Of a stretch of 39,171 bases of DNA, positions 1 through 8,339 are shown piece after piece. Both the position numbers and the translations under genes were made by a program. Under the pieces are notes generated by a model. It saw only the letters and a list, made by a program, of their open reading frames with translations. It had not been told where the DNA came from and ran no database searches. This DNA comes from Rhizobiaceae bacterium CPCC 101076 (GTDB lineage Bacteria; Pseudomonadota; Alphaproteobacteria; Rhizobiales; Methylopilaceae). The number at the start of each line of letters is the position of its first letter. The stretch's first letter is position 1. The stretch spans positions 1-39,171 of the forward strand of contig QDFX01000024.1 of NCBI GenBank assembly GCA_003347645.1, read 5' to 3'.

Positions 1-10
1 GGTTGGGCCT

Positions 11-115
11 TCCTGAGCCGGATGCGCAGTATCGTGTCGAAGGATGGCGGCAGGCTCGGAGTGTGCGGCGATCCTTCGGACACGGCTCGCTTCGCGAGTC
101 CGGCTCAGGATGAGG
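11..115. repeat. Compound palindromic intergenic repeat (copy 1)
   Basis: The first 156 bases hold no convincing gene but a nested palindrome. A perfect 12-base inverted repeat, TCCTGAGCCGGA at 11-22 and TCCGGCTCAGGA at 99-110, encloses a second pair, AAGGAT at 41-46 and ATCCTT at 71-76. The last 16 bases (100-115, CCGGCTCAGGATGAGG) recur exactly at 31318-31333 in another intergenic space. The layout resembles the short dispersed palindromes common between genes of Hyphomicrobiales. It lies downstream of the oxidoreductase at 157-1164, so it could act as an RNA hairpin at a 3' end, but it has no T-tract. Confidence 0.65.
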
Positions 116-156
116 CTTCCATTCGCGGACCGGGAGACGGGATGGAGATATTTGCC

Positions 157-1164
157 TTAGGCGGCCGAGGCTTTCTCCCGCAGTCCAAGCACCTCGCCGG
201 CGATCTCGAACGAGCGGACGCGGGCCTTGTGGTCGAAAATCTGGCCCGTGATCATGAGCTCGTCGACGCCGGTGCGGGCGATGAAGGCCTCGATCTCACG
301 CTTGACCGTGTCCGGCGAGCCCGCCGCCGTGCAGGACAGCGCCTGCCGGACCATGGCCAAAGCCGGCCCGTCGATCATCTGCATGAAGCCCGGAACCGGT
401 GGCGGGAGCTGACCCGGATTGCCGGTGCGTAGATTGACGAAGGCCTGCTGCTGCGAGGTCGCCAGGATGAGCCCCTCCTCGTCGGTATCGGCGGCGAAGA
501 CGTTGAAGCCGGCCATCACATGCGGCTTGGCGAGATATTCGGAGGGTCGGAACCGCTCGCGGTAGATCTCGATGGCGGACATCAGGTCGCCTGGCGCGAA
601 ATGCGAGGCGAAGGCGTAGGGAAGGCCGAGATGGGCCGCGAGCTGAGCGCCGAACGTGCTCGAACCGAGAATCCAGACCGGAACATCGAGTCCCGCCCCA
701 GGAACAGCCTGTACCCGCTGGCCGGGCTGCGCGGGTTTGAAATAGGCCATCAGTTCCATGACGTCCTGCGGGAACTGGTCGACTTCGCCGGACAGGTTCC
801 GCCTGAGCGCATGGGACGTGAATTGATCGGACCCGGGCGCCCGGCCGAGGCCGAGATCGATTCGGCCAGGGAAGAGCGCGGCAAGCGTGCCGAACTGCTC
901 CGCGATCACGAGAGGCGCATGGTTCGGCAGCATGATGCCGCCGGCACCGACACGAATGGTCGAGGTGGCCGCCGCGATCTGGCCGATCAGGATCGACGTC
1001 GCGGCGCTGGCGATACCCGGCATGTTGTGGTGCTCGGCCAGCCAATAGCGTCCGTAGCCAAACCGCTCGGCATGCCTGGCGAGGTCGATCGAATTGCGGA
1101 GCGCCTGTCCGGCATTGCTGCCCTGCGGGATAGGCGAGAGGTCGAGGAGCGAAATCGGGATCAT
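157..1164 (-). CDS. LLM-class flavin-dependent oxidoreductase (luciferase-like)
   Basis: A 335-residue bacterial luciferase-like monooxygenase of the group often annotated as MsnO8 or YhbW-like. The TIM-barrel N-terminus is clear: [10 protein letters not shown] at residues 6-15, the active-site strand YWLAEHHN at 40-47, and [14 protein letters not shown] at 100-113, which is typical of the FMN-binding face. Length is normal for the family. The true substrate cannot be told from sequence; these enzymes use FMNH2 and oxygen and often act on small organic or sulfur compounds. It is divergent from the ATP-grasp gene. The leader contains AGGAGA and a short inverted repeat (TGTAG/CTACA, 1173-1188). 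No signal peptide is seen, so it is expected to be cytoplasmic. Confidence 0.88.
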   Translation of the reverse strand: MIPISLLDLSPIPQGSNAGQALRNSIDLARHAERFGYGRYWLAEHHNMPGIASAATSILIGQIAAATSTIRVGAGGIMLPNHAPLVIAEQFGTLAALFPGRIDLGLGRAPGSDQFTSHALRRNLSGEVDQFPQDVMELMAYFKPAQPGQRVQAVPGAGLDVPVWILGSSTFGAQLAAHLGLPYAFASHFAPGDLMSAIEIYRERFRPSEYLAKPHVMAGFNVFAADTDEEGLILATSQQQAFVNLRTGNPGQLPPPVPGFMQMIDGPALAMVRQALSCTAAGSPDTVKREIEAFIARTGVDELMITGQIFDHKARVRSFEIAGEVLGLREKASAA

Positions 1165-1258
1165 CGGTCCGATGTAGTGTCTCCTACAGAATTACCCAAG
1201 CCCTCCCCCGTATCGAAACGGCTTGCGTTTTACTGTCCGCATCTCCTTACCTTGGGCG

Positions 1259-2536
1259 GTGCTGAACAACTCTCGAAAATGCCCTCGCGTCCTTCTTTCG
1301 GAAGGCGCCAGCACCTCCGCTCGCGAGGCCGTGACGGCGCTCGGCCTTGGCGGTCATCAGGTCGAGTTCGTTGATCCGGATTCGCTTTGCATCTCGCGAT
1401 TCTCGACCTTCGCTCAGGGCCAACACCGCTGCCCCGGAATCGGCGAAGATCCGCAAGGCTACTTCAACTTCGTCATCGGCCTTCTGAAGACCGGACGCTT
1501 CGACGTCCTGATCCCCATCCACGAACAGGGCCTCGTCTTCGCCAGATATCCCGAGAGGCTGCCGCCGAACGTCGCGGTCGCGTTGCCAAGCTTCCAGGCG
1601 TACTGGACCGCGCTCGACAAGGCCCGGTTCTCGCGGCTCCTGACGGAGATCGACGTGCCGCAACCTCGCACGCGGATTTTCACCGATATCAGCGAGGTCG
1701 GCTCCGACGTCGAGTTTCCCGTCGTCGTCAAGCTGGCGGTCGCGACAGCCAGCCGGGGCGTCAAATTCGCCCGGACCCCAGAAGATCTCGAAGCGGCAAA
1801 ACGTGAGATCGGACCCGGCGAAGTGCTGGTCCAGCAGATGCTGGACGGCCCGCTCGAACACGCGCAGGCGATCTTCGATCGCGGCCGCTTCGTCGCCATG
1901 CACGGCTACCAGCAGTTGATCAGGGGCGCGGGCGGCGGCGAGGCGCTGAAGGAGAGCATCTACCGCCCCGCGGTGCGTGAGGCCGTGTGCGCCATCGCCC
2001 AGACGCTCGAATGGCACGGGGCGATGTCGTTCGACTACATCATGGAAGACGGCGTTCCGCGCCTGTTCGATTCCAATCCACGCCTCGTCGAGCCAATGAG
2101 CGCGCATCTGGCCGGCACCGATTTGATCGGCATGCTGGTGGCGGTCTCGCGCGGCGAGCATCCGCCGGAAGCTCCACCAACGAAGACCGGCGTGCGGACA
2201 CGTCTCGGCATGCAGGCAATGCTGGGAGCCGCGCTCCGTACCAAGTCGCGCATCGCCGTTGCCCGCGAGATGGCGGCCCTCGCCTTCGCATCCGGCGACT
2301 ATGCGGGCAGCGAGGAAGAACTGACGCCGCTGAAATACGATTGGCAGAGCATCGTCCCGGTCGCGGCGACCGGCGCCGCCGTCCTGCTGCACCCGAACAT
2401 GGCCGATAAGCTGCCCAAATGGGGGTGGGGGGCTGGGCTTTTGACGCCACAGTCCATCGAGAAAATCGCGGCGGGCTGGCCGCCGGGAGGCCACGAAATG
2501 AACCAGCAACATAGGCTGTCTATCGGGCGGGCATGA
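1259..2536 (+). CDS. ATP-grasp domain protein of unknown substrate
   Basis: About 425 residues from a GTG at 1259. That start places the first strand (RVLLSEGAS) a few residues in, as expected for an ATP-grasp fold; a TTG at 1223 in the same frame would add 12 residues. The middle carries the ATP-binding strand FPVVVKLAVATASRGVKF, a hinge strand VLVQQML, and near residue 275 the metal-binding motif LFDSNPRL, which matches the carboxylate-amine ligase pattern. The C-terminal part is less typical. The substrate is unknown; related enzymes join a carboxylate to an amine or thiol. The stop overlaps the start of the next gene by four bases (ATGA at 2533), so the two are translationally coupled. 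A G-rich stretch lies near 2419-2438 inside the gene. Confidence 0.8.
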   Translation: MLNNSRKCPRVLLSEGASTSAREAVTALGLGGHQVEFVDPDSLCISRFSTFAQGQHRCPGIGEDPQGYFNFVIGLLKTGRFDVLIPIHEQGLVFARYPERLPPNVAVALPSFQAYWTALDKARFSRLLTEIDVPQPRTRIFTDISEVGSDVEFPVVVKLAVATASRGVKFARTPEDLEAAKREIGPGEVLVQQMLDGPLEHAQAIFDRGRFVAMHGYQQLIRGAGGGEALKESIYRPAVREAVCAIAQTLEWHGAMSFDYIMEDGVPRLFDSNPRLVEPMSAHLAGTDLIGMLVAVSRGEHPPEAPPTKTGVRTRLGMQAMLGAALRTKSRIAVAREMAALAFASGDYAGSEEELTPLKYDWQSIVPVAATGAAVLLHPNMADKLPKWGWGAGLLTPQSIEKIAAGWPPGGHEMNQQHRLSIGRA

Positions 2537-3459
2537 TCCGCTCGATTTACCTGTCCGCTTTCGCCGTCCTCATTACCGCGAACGCTCTCGCCGAGGACGC
2601 CATCAATCCCCTGGTCTCGGACCCTGCCCTCTATGAGGCGGCGGTCGCGCTTGTGCCGAAGGGCCTCGTTGCCGGCCAGGCCTTTCGCTATGACACTGAG
2701 ACCAAGACGGCCTATGTCGCCGCCTTCCGCGACGGCGCGGACGATCCGCAGGACCCCGGCCTCGATGTCGACGGCGGGCAGGTCCTCGAACTCAAGCTTG
2801 CGGAGAATGGCGGGAAACTGAACATCGCTTCGCACGTGCTCCGACCGCGCCAGTCCGCCGACGATGTCGCGCCGCCCGAGCAATGGGAGCCCGGCGCACC
2901 GCCTGTCGGCACACCGATACCGTCAGGTGTGATCCCGTGCTCGATCAATGGCTGGTCGAACGATCCCGACCCGAGCGGTCTGAATGTCCGCGCCGCGCCC
3001 GATACGCGCTCAATGATCCTCGGACGGCTGGCACCGCCATGGAAAGGCAGCGGCGGGGCCGACATCGCCGGCGACATGGGCTACCGCACCGAATTCCGGA
3101 TTATCGGCTATCGCAAGGGCTGGTTCCTGATCCAGGACGCGCAAGAGCCCGGCGCGCCCTATGAGGATCCGCCGCCGAAGCGGCATCCGAAATCGTTCAA
3201 GGGGCGCGGCTGGGTCAAGGCCAGGCTGGTCGGCGCGGCCTATGCGAATTCAAATCTCTCGCCTGCCCTGCTCCGGCAAGCGCCGCACCGCGACGCCGCT
3301 CTCCGGCCGACGCTCGACGGCGAGCCACGGCTTTCGATCGACGGAACGCTCGAAGTGCTGGAAGCCTGTTCCGGCCAATGGGCGTTGACGCGCTCGCGCG
3401 ACGGCCAGCACGGCTGGTGGCGCGGCATCTGCTCCAACCAGGTCACGAACTGCAGCTGA
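2533..3459 (+). CDS. Secreted SH3-domain protein
   Basis: A 308-residue protein with a signal peptide (IRSIYLSAFAVLITANALA, cleavage predicted before EDAIN near residue 21). Residues about 140-165 contain a bacterial SH3 signature, GLNVRAAPDTRSMILGRL, and a second SH3-like segment may lie at the C-terminus around LEVLEACSGQWALTRS and WWRGIC. SH3b domains usually bind cell-wall peptides or other envelope ligands. The gene overlaps the ATP-grasp gene by four bases, so the pair probably forms one operon, perhaps linking a peptide-like ligation in the cytoplasm to an envelope protein; that link is inference. The stop codon abuts the stop of btaB on the other strand with no spacer. Confidence 0.8.
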   Translation: MIRSIYLSAFAVLITANALAEDAINPLVSDPALYEAAVALVPKGLVAGQAFRYDTETKTAYVAAFRDGADDPQDPGLDVDGGQVLELKLAENGGKLNIASHVLRPRQSADDVAPPEQWEPGAPPVGTPIPSGVIPCSINGWSNDPDPSGLNVRAAPDTRSMILGRLAPPWKGSGGADIAGDMGYRTEFRIIGYRKGWFLIQDAQEPGAPYEDPPPKRHPKSFKGRGWVKARLVGAAYANSNLSPALLRQAPHRDAALRPTLDGEPRLSIDGTLEVLEACSGQWALTRSRDGQHGWWRGICSNQVTNCS

Positions 3460-4107
3460 TCAGGCGGCTCGGTCGATCACCGAGCGAACCGTATAACCGC
3501 GATAGAGGCTCTCCGACCGCACCCGCATCTGACGCGACCGGGTGAGGACTTCCAGATCACGCTGCAGGCTCAGTCGCGGCGTGACATGGAACAGCGCCAG
3601 CCAGCGGTTCAGCGCCACGCGGAACGGCGACGGAAGCCCGGCCTGGTTGCCGAAATCGACGATGTGTATCGACCCCTCCGGCTTCAGATGCTTCATCGCG
3701 CAGACGAGCACCTTCTCCCAGCCCGGCATCATCGACAGCGCGTAGGAAATGACGATGCGGTCGAACTGACCGATGCCGAACATGGTCCGGGCGTCGAAGG
3801 CGGTCGCATCGGCCTGGGCGAGCGTGATCCGCGCCGACAACCCGGCCCTCATGATCGAGCGCCGCGCCGTCGTCAGCATCTCCGAGGAAATGTCGAAGCC
3901 GTAGCAGCGCACCTCGGAATAGGTGCGGGCGATCTTGATCAGGTTGCGGCCCGTGCCGCAGCCGACCTCGAGAACCTGTCCGCCGGTGGGCGGATCGAGC
4001 GCCTCGATGAGCGTGTCGCGGCCGAGCAGGTAGAATTTGCGGCTGGCATCGTAGATGTGCCGCTGGTGCCGGTAGATCTTGTCCATTAGTCCGGCGGCGT
4101 CGCTCAT
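3460..4107 (-). CDS. btaB: BtaB-like S-adenosylmethionine N-methyltransferase (betaine lipid DGTS)
   Basis: About 215 residues from an ATG at 4107. The frame stays open further upstream, but ATG 4107 gives a 4-base ATGA overlap with the stop of btaA and starts with MSDAAGLMDKIYRHQRHIYD, typical of BtaB. The class I SAM-binding motif VLEVGCGTG is at residues 45-53, followed by the acidic motif CYGFDISSEML. BtaB adds three methyl groups to diacylglyceryl-homoserine to give diacylglyceryl-trimethylhomoserine (DGTS), a phosphorus-free membrane lipid. The identification rests on the methyltransferase motifs together with the unmistakable BtaA partner. Expression is expected to follow btaA from its Pho-box promoter. 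Confidence 0.9.
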   Translation of the reverse strand: MSDAAGLMDKIYRHQRHIYDASRKFYLLGRDTLIEALDPPTGGQVLEVGCGTGRNLIKIARTYSEVRCYGFDISSEMLTTARRSIMRAGLSARITLAQADATAFDARTMFGIGQFDRIVISYALSMMPGWEKVLVCAMKHLKPEGSIHIVDFGNQAGLPSPFRVALNRWLALFHVTPRLSLQRDLEVLTRSRQMRVRSESLYRGYTVRSVIDRAA

Positions 4108-5357
4108 ATCGCGTGTTCCGGCAGCGTGTAGAGGTGGAACGCGCCGTAGATCGACGAGCGGTCCTGCAGGCCGAGCCGCTGGCTCTTGTCGCACTCGTAA
4201 GTCCAAGTGTTGAGGATGTCGGCCGGCACGCGGCCCGGCAGGCAGCGCTCGTTGGCGGCGGTGCGGAAGATCACGCGCGCGCCGGGACGCGCGGTCCGGG
4301 TGATCTCGCTCCAGAGATCGGTAAGGTCCTGATCGCTCATCCAGTCCTGCGCGTCGAGGAGGACGAAGCAGTCGACGCTCGCCTCGGAGCTCTCGCGCAG
4401 GAAATGCGTCACCGATTGCTGACGATAGGTGACGCGTTCGCTGTGGTCACGCACCGCGTCGTAATTGTCGCGCTGCAGGTAAGGCGGCAGCGAGGCATCC
4501 TCCGTCGGCTGGTAGCGGCGGCCGAAGGCCTGCCAGGCGAAATAGTTCGACTGGATGTCGAACCCGCAGGCGAGGCGCTCCAGCCGTTCGAGCAGGACCG
4601 TCTTGATGCCTTCGGGCGAGTCGCCAGACAGGCTGCGATATTGCGCCGGCGGAATGCCAAGACCGTAGAGAGAAGCGGGTTGATTGATCAGCCAGCGCAC
4701 GAACTTCTTCTCGAAGATCGGCAGGAAGGTCTGCTCGAACAGCGCGCGCTGCTCCTCGCGCGTCTGCGCGGTCAGGACGACGCTCGGGTCATAGCCGTAG
4801 AACTTGGCCAGCCGGTGCCCGGCGCCGATGAAGCCGCCGAGCAAACCGTGGCGGTAGAAGTTCTCGGCGAACACCTCGATCCGGCGGCGACGGTTGACGC
4901 GACGCGCCTCCCAATAGGAGCGCGACACCTGATCGAGATGCGGCTTGATCACGGTGTCGAAGGCCGTGACGTTGGCCTCGGAATTCGACTGGCCGAAGAA
5001 GCGGAAGAAAGCATCGTAGTCCGGCAGTGCCTTGAGAGCGGCGAGCTTCAGGCGGCCCAGCGCGACATGGGCACCATTGAGGTCGACGGCCGTGATCCTG
5101 GCCGGGTCGGCGGTCAGGTACGACAGGACGTTGCAGCTGCCCGAGGCGATCGCGACAATGTGGTCCGTCGGCTTGATCTGCAGGGCCTTCATGTCGACGA
5201 CCGGGTCTTCCCAGATCTGCGGATAGACCAGACCGCGGAAGGCCCAGGTGAACATGCGCTCCAGAACGCCCTGTCGGGACAGTGCCCGGCTCTTGTGAAC
5301 GGCGGTGCCGAGCCCGGCTTTGGTCTCGCGCCGAAGCGCCCGCGACAAATCAGTCAT
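4104..5357 (-). CDS. btaA: BtaA: S-adenosylmethionine:diacylglycerol 3-amino-3-carboxypropyltransferase
   Basis: About 417 residues, DUF3419/BtaA family. Recognisable segments include RGLVYPQIWEDPVVDM near the N-terminus, the SAM-site strand HIVAIASGSCNVLSYL, DLNGAHVALGRLKLAAL, and the C-terminal region FRTAANERCLPGRV. BtaA transfers the aminocarboxypropyl group of SAM to diacylglycerol, forming diacylglyceryl-homoserine; BtaB then trimethylates it. I choose the ATG at 5357, preceded by GGGGA; an in-frame GTG at 5372 would add five residues. In Sinorhizobium meliloti this pair is induced by phosphate starvation through PhoB, and a matching Pho box lies 55 bases upstream here. The products act at the cytoplasmic membrane. 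Confidence 0.93.
   Translation of the reverse strand: MTDLSRALRRETKAGLGTAVHKSRALSRQGVLERMFTWAFRGLVYPQIWEDPVVDMKALQIKPTDHIVAIASGSCNVLSYLTADPARITAVDLNGAHVALGRLKLAALKALPDYDAFFRFFGQSNSEANVTAFDTVIKPHLDQVSRSYWEARRVNRRRRIEVFAENFYRHGLLGGFIGAGHRLAKFYGYDPSVVLTAQTREEQRALFEQTFLPIFEKKFVRWLINQPASLYGLGIPPAQYRSLSGDSPEGIKTVLLERLERLACGFDIQSNYFAWQAFGRRYQPTEDASLPPYLQRDNYDAVRDHSERVTYRQQSVTHFLRESSEASVDCFVLLDAQDWMSDQDLTDLWSEITRTARPGARVIFRTAANERCLPGRVPADILNTWTYECDKSQRLGLQDRSSIYGAFHLYTLPEHAI
5276..5290. repeat. 15-base direct repeat (second copy at 5446-5460)
   Basis: GGGACAGTGCCCGGC occurs at 5276-5290 inside the 5' part of btaA and again at 5446-5460 just upstream of the Pho box, 170 bases apart. Each copy is also near a TTGTGAACG stretch (5294-5302 and 5431-5439). 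The pair brackets the btaA promoter and start. It could be a protein-binding repeat or chance. Confidence 0.4.
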
Positions 5358-5412
5358 GGTCCCCGAATTCACCTTCAGCAGCCTGTCAAATAAGCGGCGT
5401 TAAAGGAGTCCG

Positions 5413-5430
5413 ATGACTGCTCCATGACAA
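5413..5430 (-). promoter_or_regulatory. PhoB box upstream of btaAB
   Basis: Read on the minus strand, the 18 bases are TTGTCAT-GGAG-CAGTCAT. These are two direct 7-mers, each one mismatch from CTGTCAT, with the exact 4-base spacer of a canonical Pho box. A -10-like TTTAAC or TTATTT follows about 10-20 bases downstream, where PhoB-dependent promoters usually place it. The box lies about 55 bases before the btaA start, and PhoB control of btaAB is established in rhizobia. Confidence 0.8.
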
Positions 5431-5499
5431 TTGTGAACGTGGCGGGGGACAGTGCCCGGCGGCCTGGTCGATCGGATTTTCGGCTGATCCCTTCCGGCA

Positions 5500-6780
5500 T
5501 CAGGCCATTTCGATGATCTCGAAGCCCCGGTCGCGATCAAGCAGATAGATCAGCCCGCGCTCGTCCACGTCGACATCGTTGCTCTGCGGCGCGGCGTGGC
5601 CGGGAAAAGGCTCCGGCACGTAGAAGGCGATCTCTTTCGGCTTCTCGGGATCGGCGATGTCGATCACCCGGAGCCCTCCCGCGAACCAGGCCGCGTAGAT
5701 CAGGCTGCCGATCTGCTTCTCCTGGAACTGGTGCGCGCCGAAGCGCCCGCCCGCCTGCGAATAGGGCGAGCCCGTTTCGCTGACCTGGAAGGTCGAGATC
5801 GGCTTCAGGTTCGCGGGGTCGGACGCATCCATGATCCAGATGAAGCCGTGCGGCTGGCCCGGCGTGTGGTCGTGCTCCTCGTCGACCATCAGCGCGATCT
5901 GCCGACCGGCGATGAGTTCCGGCAGCGGCATGAGCGTGTGCGTGGGCTCTGGGAATGGCGGGTGGTAGTTGTAGCTGCCGAGCGTTCTCGGCCTGGTGAT
6001 GTCGGAGATATCGATGACATAGCCGCCGGCGTACCAGCAGGCCGCCCACATCTTGTCGCCGACGCGCAGCGCGTGATGCAGCCGGTGCTTCTGACCGGAC
6101 CAGGTAGGCTTCTCGCCCGCCGCGATGTTCTGGCCGGGCATCCACCAGCGCGAGACCTCGCGCGGATAAGTCGGGTCGGCGAGATCGTAGATGACGAGAA
6201 TGTTGCCGATGAACCCGTCCATCTCGGTCGAGATGTAGGCGTAGTTCTCGTCCATGTCGAAACGGTGCACACCGATGCCGCCGGTCTTCACGTAGGACAG
6301 GAGCTTCGGATTGGCCGGGTCGGCGATGTTCCAGACCCGGAAGCCGCCGTCGCTGTAACCCCGTGCATGGCCTTCGCGAAGATCGGGGAGATCCTTCGCG
6401 GCGACGCCCACCGCTTCCGCGACTTCGGCATCGGTCGGTTCGCGCCCGAGCTTCTCTGTCAGCACCACCGTGGCGCCGACCAGTCCCTCGCCCTTGCGGT
6501 AGAAGTGCCGGCGGTGGCGCTCGACATTGGTGATCATCAGATCGCCCGCCACCCGCACCTTGTGAGTGTGCGAGTACTGGTTCGGCGGCGCGATCTTCGC
6601 GATCACCTTGGGGTTCGCTGGATCGCGCACATCGACGATCGAGGTGCCTTCCGGCGGCGACATATGGCCGAGGAAAGCCAGGCCGTCGCGAACCACGACC
6701 TGCCCGCCGCCCTGAATGTCCAGCCGCCCGACCTTGCGGGTGCCGCGTGTCATGGCGCCCGAACCAACCATCTCGTTCAT
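5500..6780 (-). CDS. LVIVD-repeat beta-propeller protein linked to the Tct transporter
   Basis: About 426 residues from an ATG at 6780 that has GGAG at good spacing; the upstream in-frame extension would run into tctA. Six repeats of the LVIVD type are visible by their turns: DPANPKVIAKI, DPANPKLLSYV, DPTYPREVSRW, DITRPRTLGSY, DPANLKPISTF and DPEKPKEIAFY, consistent with a beta-propeller. His-rich segments (YSHTHKV, EEHDHTPGQPH) may bind metal. No signal peptide is obvious. Residues 98-138 form an insertion whose core, LTEKLGREPTDAEVAEAVGV, looks like the helix-turn segment of sigma-70 region 3. The gene starts 11 bases after tctA, so it belongs to the tct operon; its role there is unknown. 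Confidence 0.85.
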   Translation of the reverse strand: MNEMVGSGAMTRGTRKVGRLDIQGGGQVVVRDGLAFLGHMSPPEGTSIVDVRDPANPKVIAKIAPPNQYSHTHKVRVAGDLMITNVERHRRHFYRKGEGLVGATVVLTEKLGREPTDAEVAEAVGVAAKDLPDLREGHARGYSDGGFRVWNIADPANPKLLSYVKTGGIGVHRFDMDENYAYISTEMDGFIGNILVIYDLADPTYPREVSRWWMPGQNIAAGEKPTWSGQKHRLHHALRVGDKMWAACWYAGGYVIDISDITRPRTLGSYNYHPPFPEPTHTLMPLPELIAGRQIALMVDEEHDHTPGQPHGFIWIMDASDPANLKPISTFQVSETGSPYSQAGGRFGAHQFQEKQIGSLIYAAWFAGGLRVIDIADPEKPKEIAFYVPEPFPGHAAPQSNDVDVDERGLIYLLDRDRGFEIIEMA

Positions 6781-6791
6781 GCGGACTCCAT

Positions 6792-8327
6792 TCAGATTGC
6801 TTCCGCCGTCTTGGACGGCGTGGAGCGCGCCTGCCGGTTCTTCCGCCACTGCACGAAGGTCGGAACGAACAGCGAGATGGCCAGCAGCGCCCAGAGGATG
6901 TTCGCCACCGGAGAGGAGAAGAACACCAGAGGGTCATTGCCGCTGATGCGGAGCGCCCGCATGACATTGGCCTCGAGCAGCGGCCCGAGGATGACGCCGA
7001 TCAGGATCGCGACGACGTTGTAGCCGGTGCGGCGGCAGATATAGCCGATCACGCCGAACAAGAGCGTCAGCCACAGATCGAACATGTATCCGCGCGGCGC
7101 GAACGAGCCGACCATCGTGAAGGCGATGATGATGGGCGCGAGAACCGCCGTCGGGATCAGAATCAGCTTCGAGATGTAGCGCGTCAGTGGCAGCGTGGTG
7201 AACAGCATCACGCCATAGGCGACGAGCATGGTCACGAACACGCCGTAGCCCAGTTCCGGCGTCTGGATGAAGAGACGCGGTCCGAGCTGCACGCCATGAT
7301 AGGTCATGACGATCATCATGACCGCCGCCGTGGTGCCGCCGGGCACGCCGATGACGAGCAGCGGAATGAGATCGCCCGAGGCGCAGCCATTGTTCGAGCT
7401 TTCCGGAGCGATGACGCCTTCCGGAATGCCCGTGCCGAACTTCTCCGGCCTCTTCGAGTAAAGACGCGCCTGCTGATAGGCGACGAAGGCCGCGATGGAC
7501 GCGCCGGCGCCGGGCACGATGCCGATGATGAGGCCGACGATCGCCGTCCAGATCATCAGCCAGGTGCGCTGGAAAGCCCATTTGATGCCCTCCAGCGTCT
7601 CCTTCCAGCCGGCCCTGCGCACGACTTGCAGCCCCTCCTCCGAGAGCACCGAACGGCTCTCCATCATGATCAGCGCTTCGGAGATCGCGAAAACGCCGAT
7701 CAGGACGGGAATGAGCGGCACGCCGTCATAGAGTTCGAGGAAGCCGAACGTGGCGCGCGGTGTCGAATAGATGTGGTCCGCGCCGATGGCGCCGATAAGG
7801 AGGCCGAGGCCACCGGCGATCAGGCCCTTCAGCATGTTCTCGGATGCGATCGAGGCGATCAATGTGATGCCGAACAGCACGATCACGACCATCTCGACGC
7901 TGTGCAGGTAGTAGGCGAGCTTCGCCATATACGGCAGCAGGAAGATCGACATGCCCGCCGTCACCATGCCGCCGACCTGCGAGGCGACGAAGGACAGGAC
8001 GAGCGCCTGTTGACCGAGCCCCTTCTTGGCCATCGGATAGCCGTCGAGACAGGTCGCTGCCGAGCCGCCATTGCCCGGTATGTTGAGCAAGATCGACGTG
8101 ATGCCGCCTCCCGATTGCGAGGCGCAGAACAGCGACACCATGAAGATCATGGCCACGTCGACATCCACCGCCAGCGTGAACGGCAGCAGCATGATGATCG
8201 TGTTGGCCGAGCCAAAGCCGGGCATCGCGCCGATGATGATCCCGATCGTCGTCGCGATCAGGATCAGCCACCAATAGGACAGAGCGTGCGCGAAGAGTTC
8301 GGCGACAAATCCGAGACTGGGTTCCAT
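6792..8327 (-). CDS. tctA: TctA: large permease of a tripartite tricarboxylate transporter
   Basis: A 511-residue membrane protein with about twelve hydrophobic segments, the usual length of TctA. The signature of the first half, IIIGAMPGFGSANTIIMLLP (residues 30-49), and its counterpart in the second half, IIGIVPGAGASIAAFVAY, show the internal duplication of the family; SGGGITSILLNIPGNGGSAA is another conserved stretch. It forms the proton- or sodium-coupled channel for a carboxylate delivered by the periplasmic TctC. tctB lies 12 bases upstream and the LVIVD gene 11 bases downstream, so all are co-transcribed. The substrate is not determined by sequence; di- or tricarboxylates and aromatic acids are known for relatives. 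Confidence 0.95.
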   Translation of the reverse strand: MEPSLGFVAELFAHALSYWWLILIATTIGIIIGAMPGFGSANTIIMLLPFTLAVDVDVAMIFMVSLFCASQSGGGITSILLNIPGNGGSAATCLDGYPMAKKGLGQQALVLSFVASQVGGMVTAGMSIFLLPYMAKLAYYLHSVEMVVIVLFGITLIASIASENMLKGLIAGGLGLLIGAIGADHIYSTPRATFGFLELYDGVPLIPVLIGVFAISEALIMMESRSVLSEEGLQVVRRAGWKETLEGIKWAFQRTWLMIWTAIVGLIIGIVPGAGASIAAFVAYQQARLYSKRPEKFGTGIPEGVIAPESSNNGCASGDLIPLLVIGVPGGTTAAVMMIVMTYHGVQLGPRLFIQTPELGYGVFVTMLVAYGVMLFTTLPLTRYISKLILIPTAVLAPIIIAFTMVGSFAPRGYMFDLWLTLLFGVIGYICRRTGYNVVAILIGVILGPLLEANVMRALRISGNDPLVFFSSPVANILWALLAISLFVPTFVQWRKNRQARSTPSKTAEAI

Positions 8328-8339
8328 CGGGAATGTCCG

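Noticed and set aside
1247-2512. Long open frame antisense to the ATP-grasp gene, and similar long antisense frames at 6747-8429, 18666-20018 and 27952-29133
   Set aside because: They lie opposite genes with clear families, are rich in Arg, Asp and His as expected for shadow frames in GC-rich DNA, and show no domain or ribosome site.
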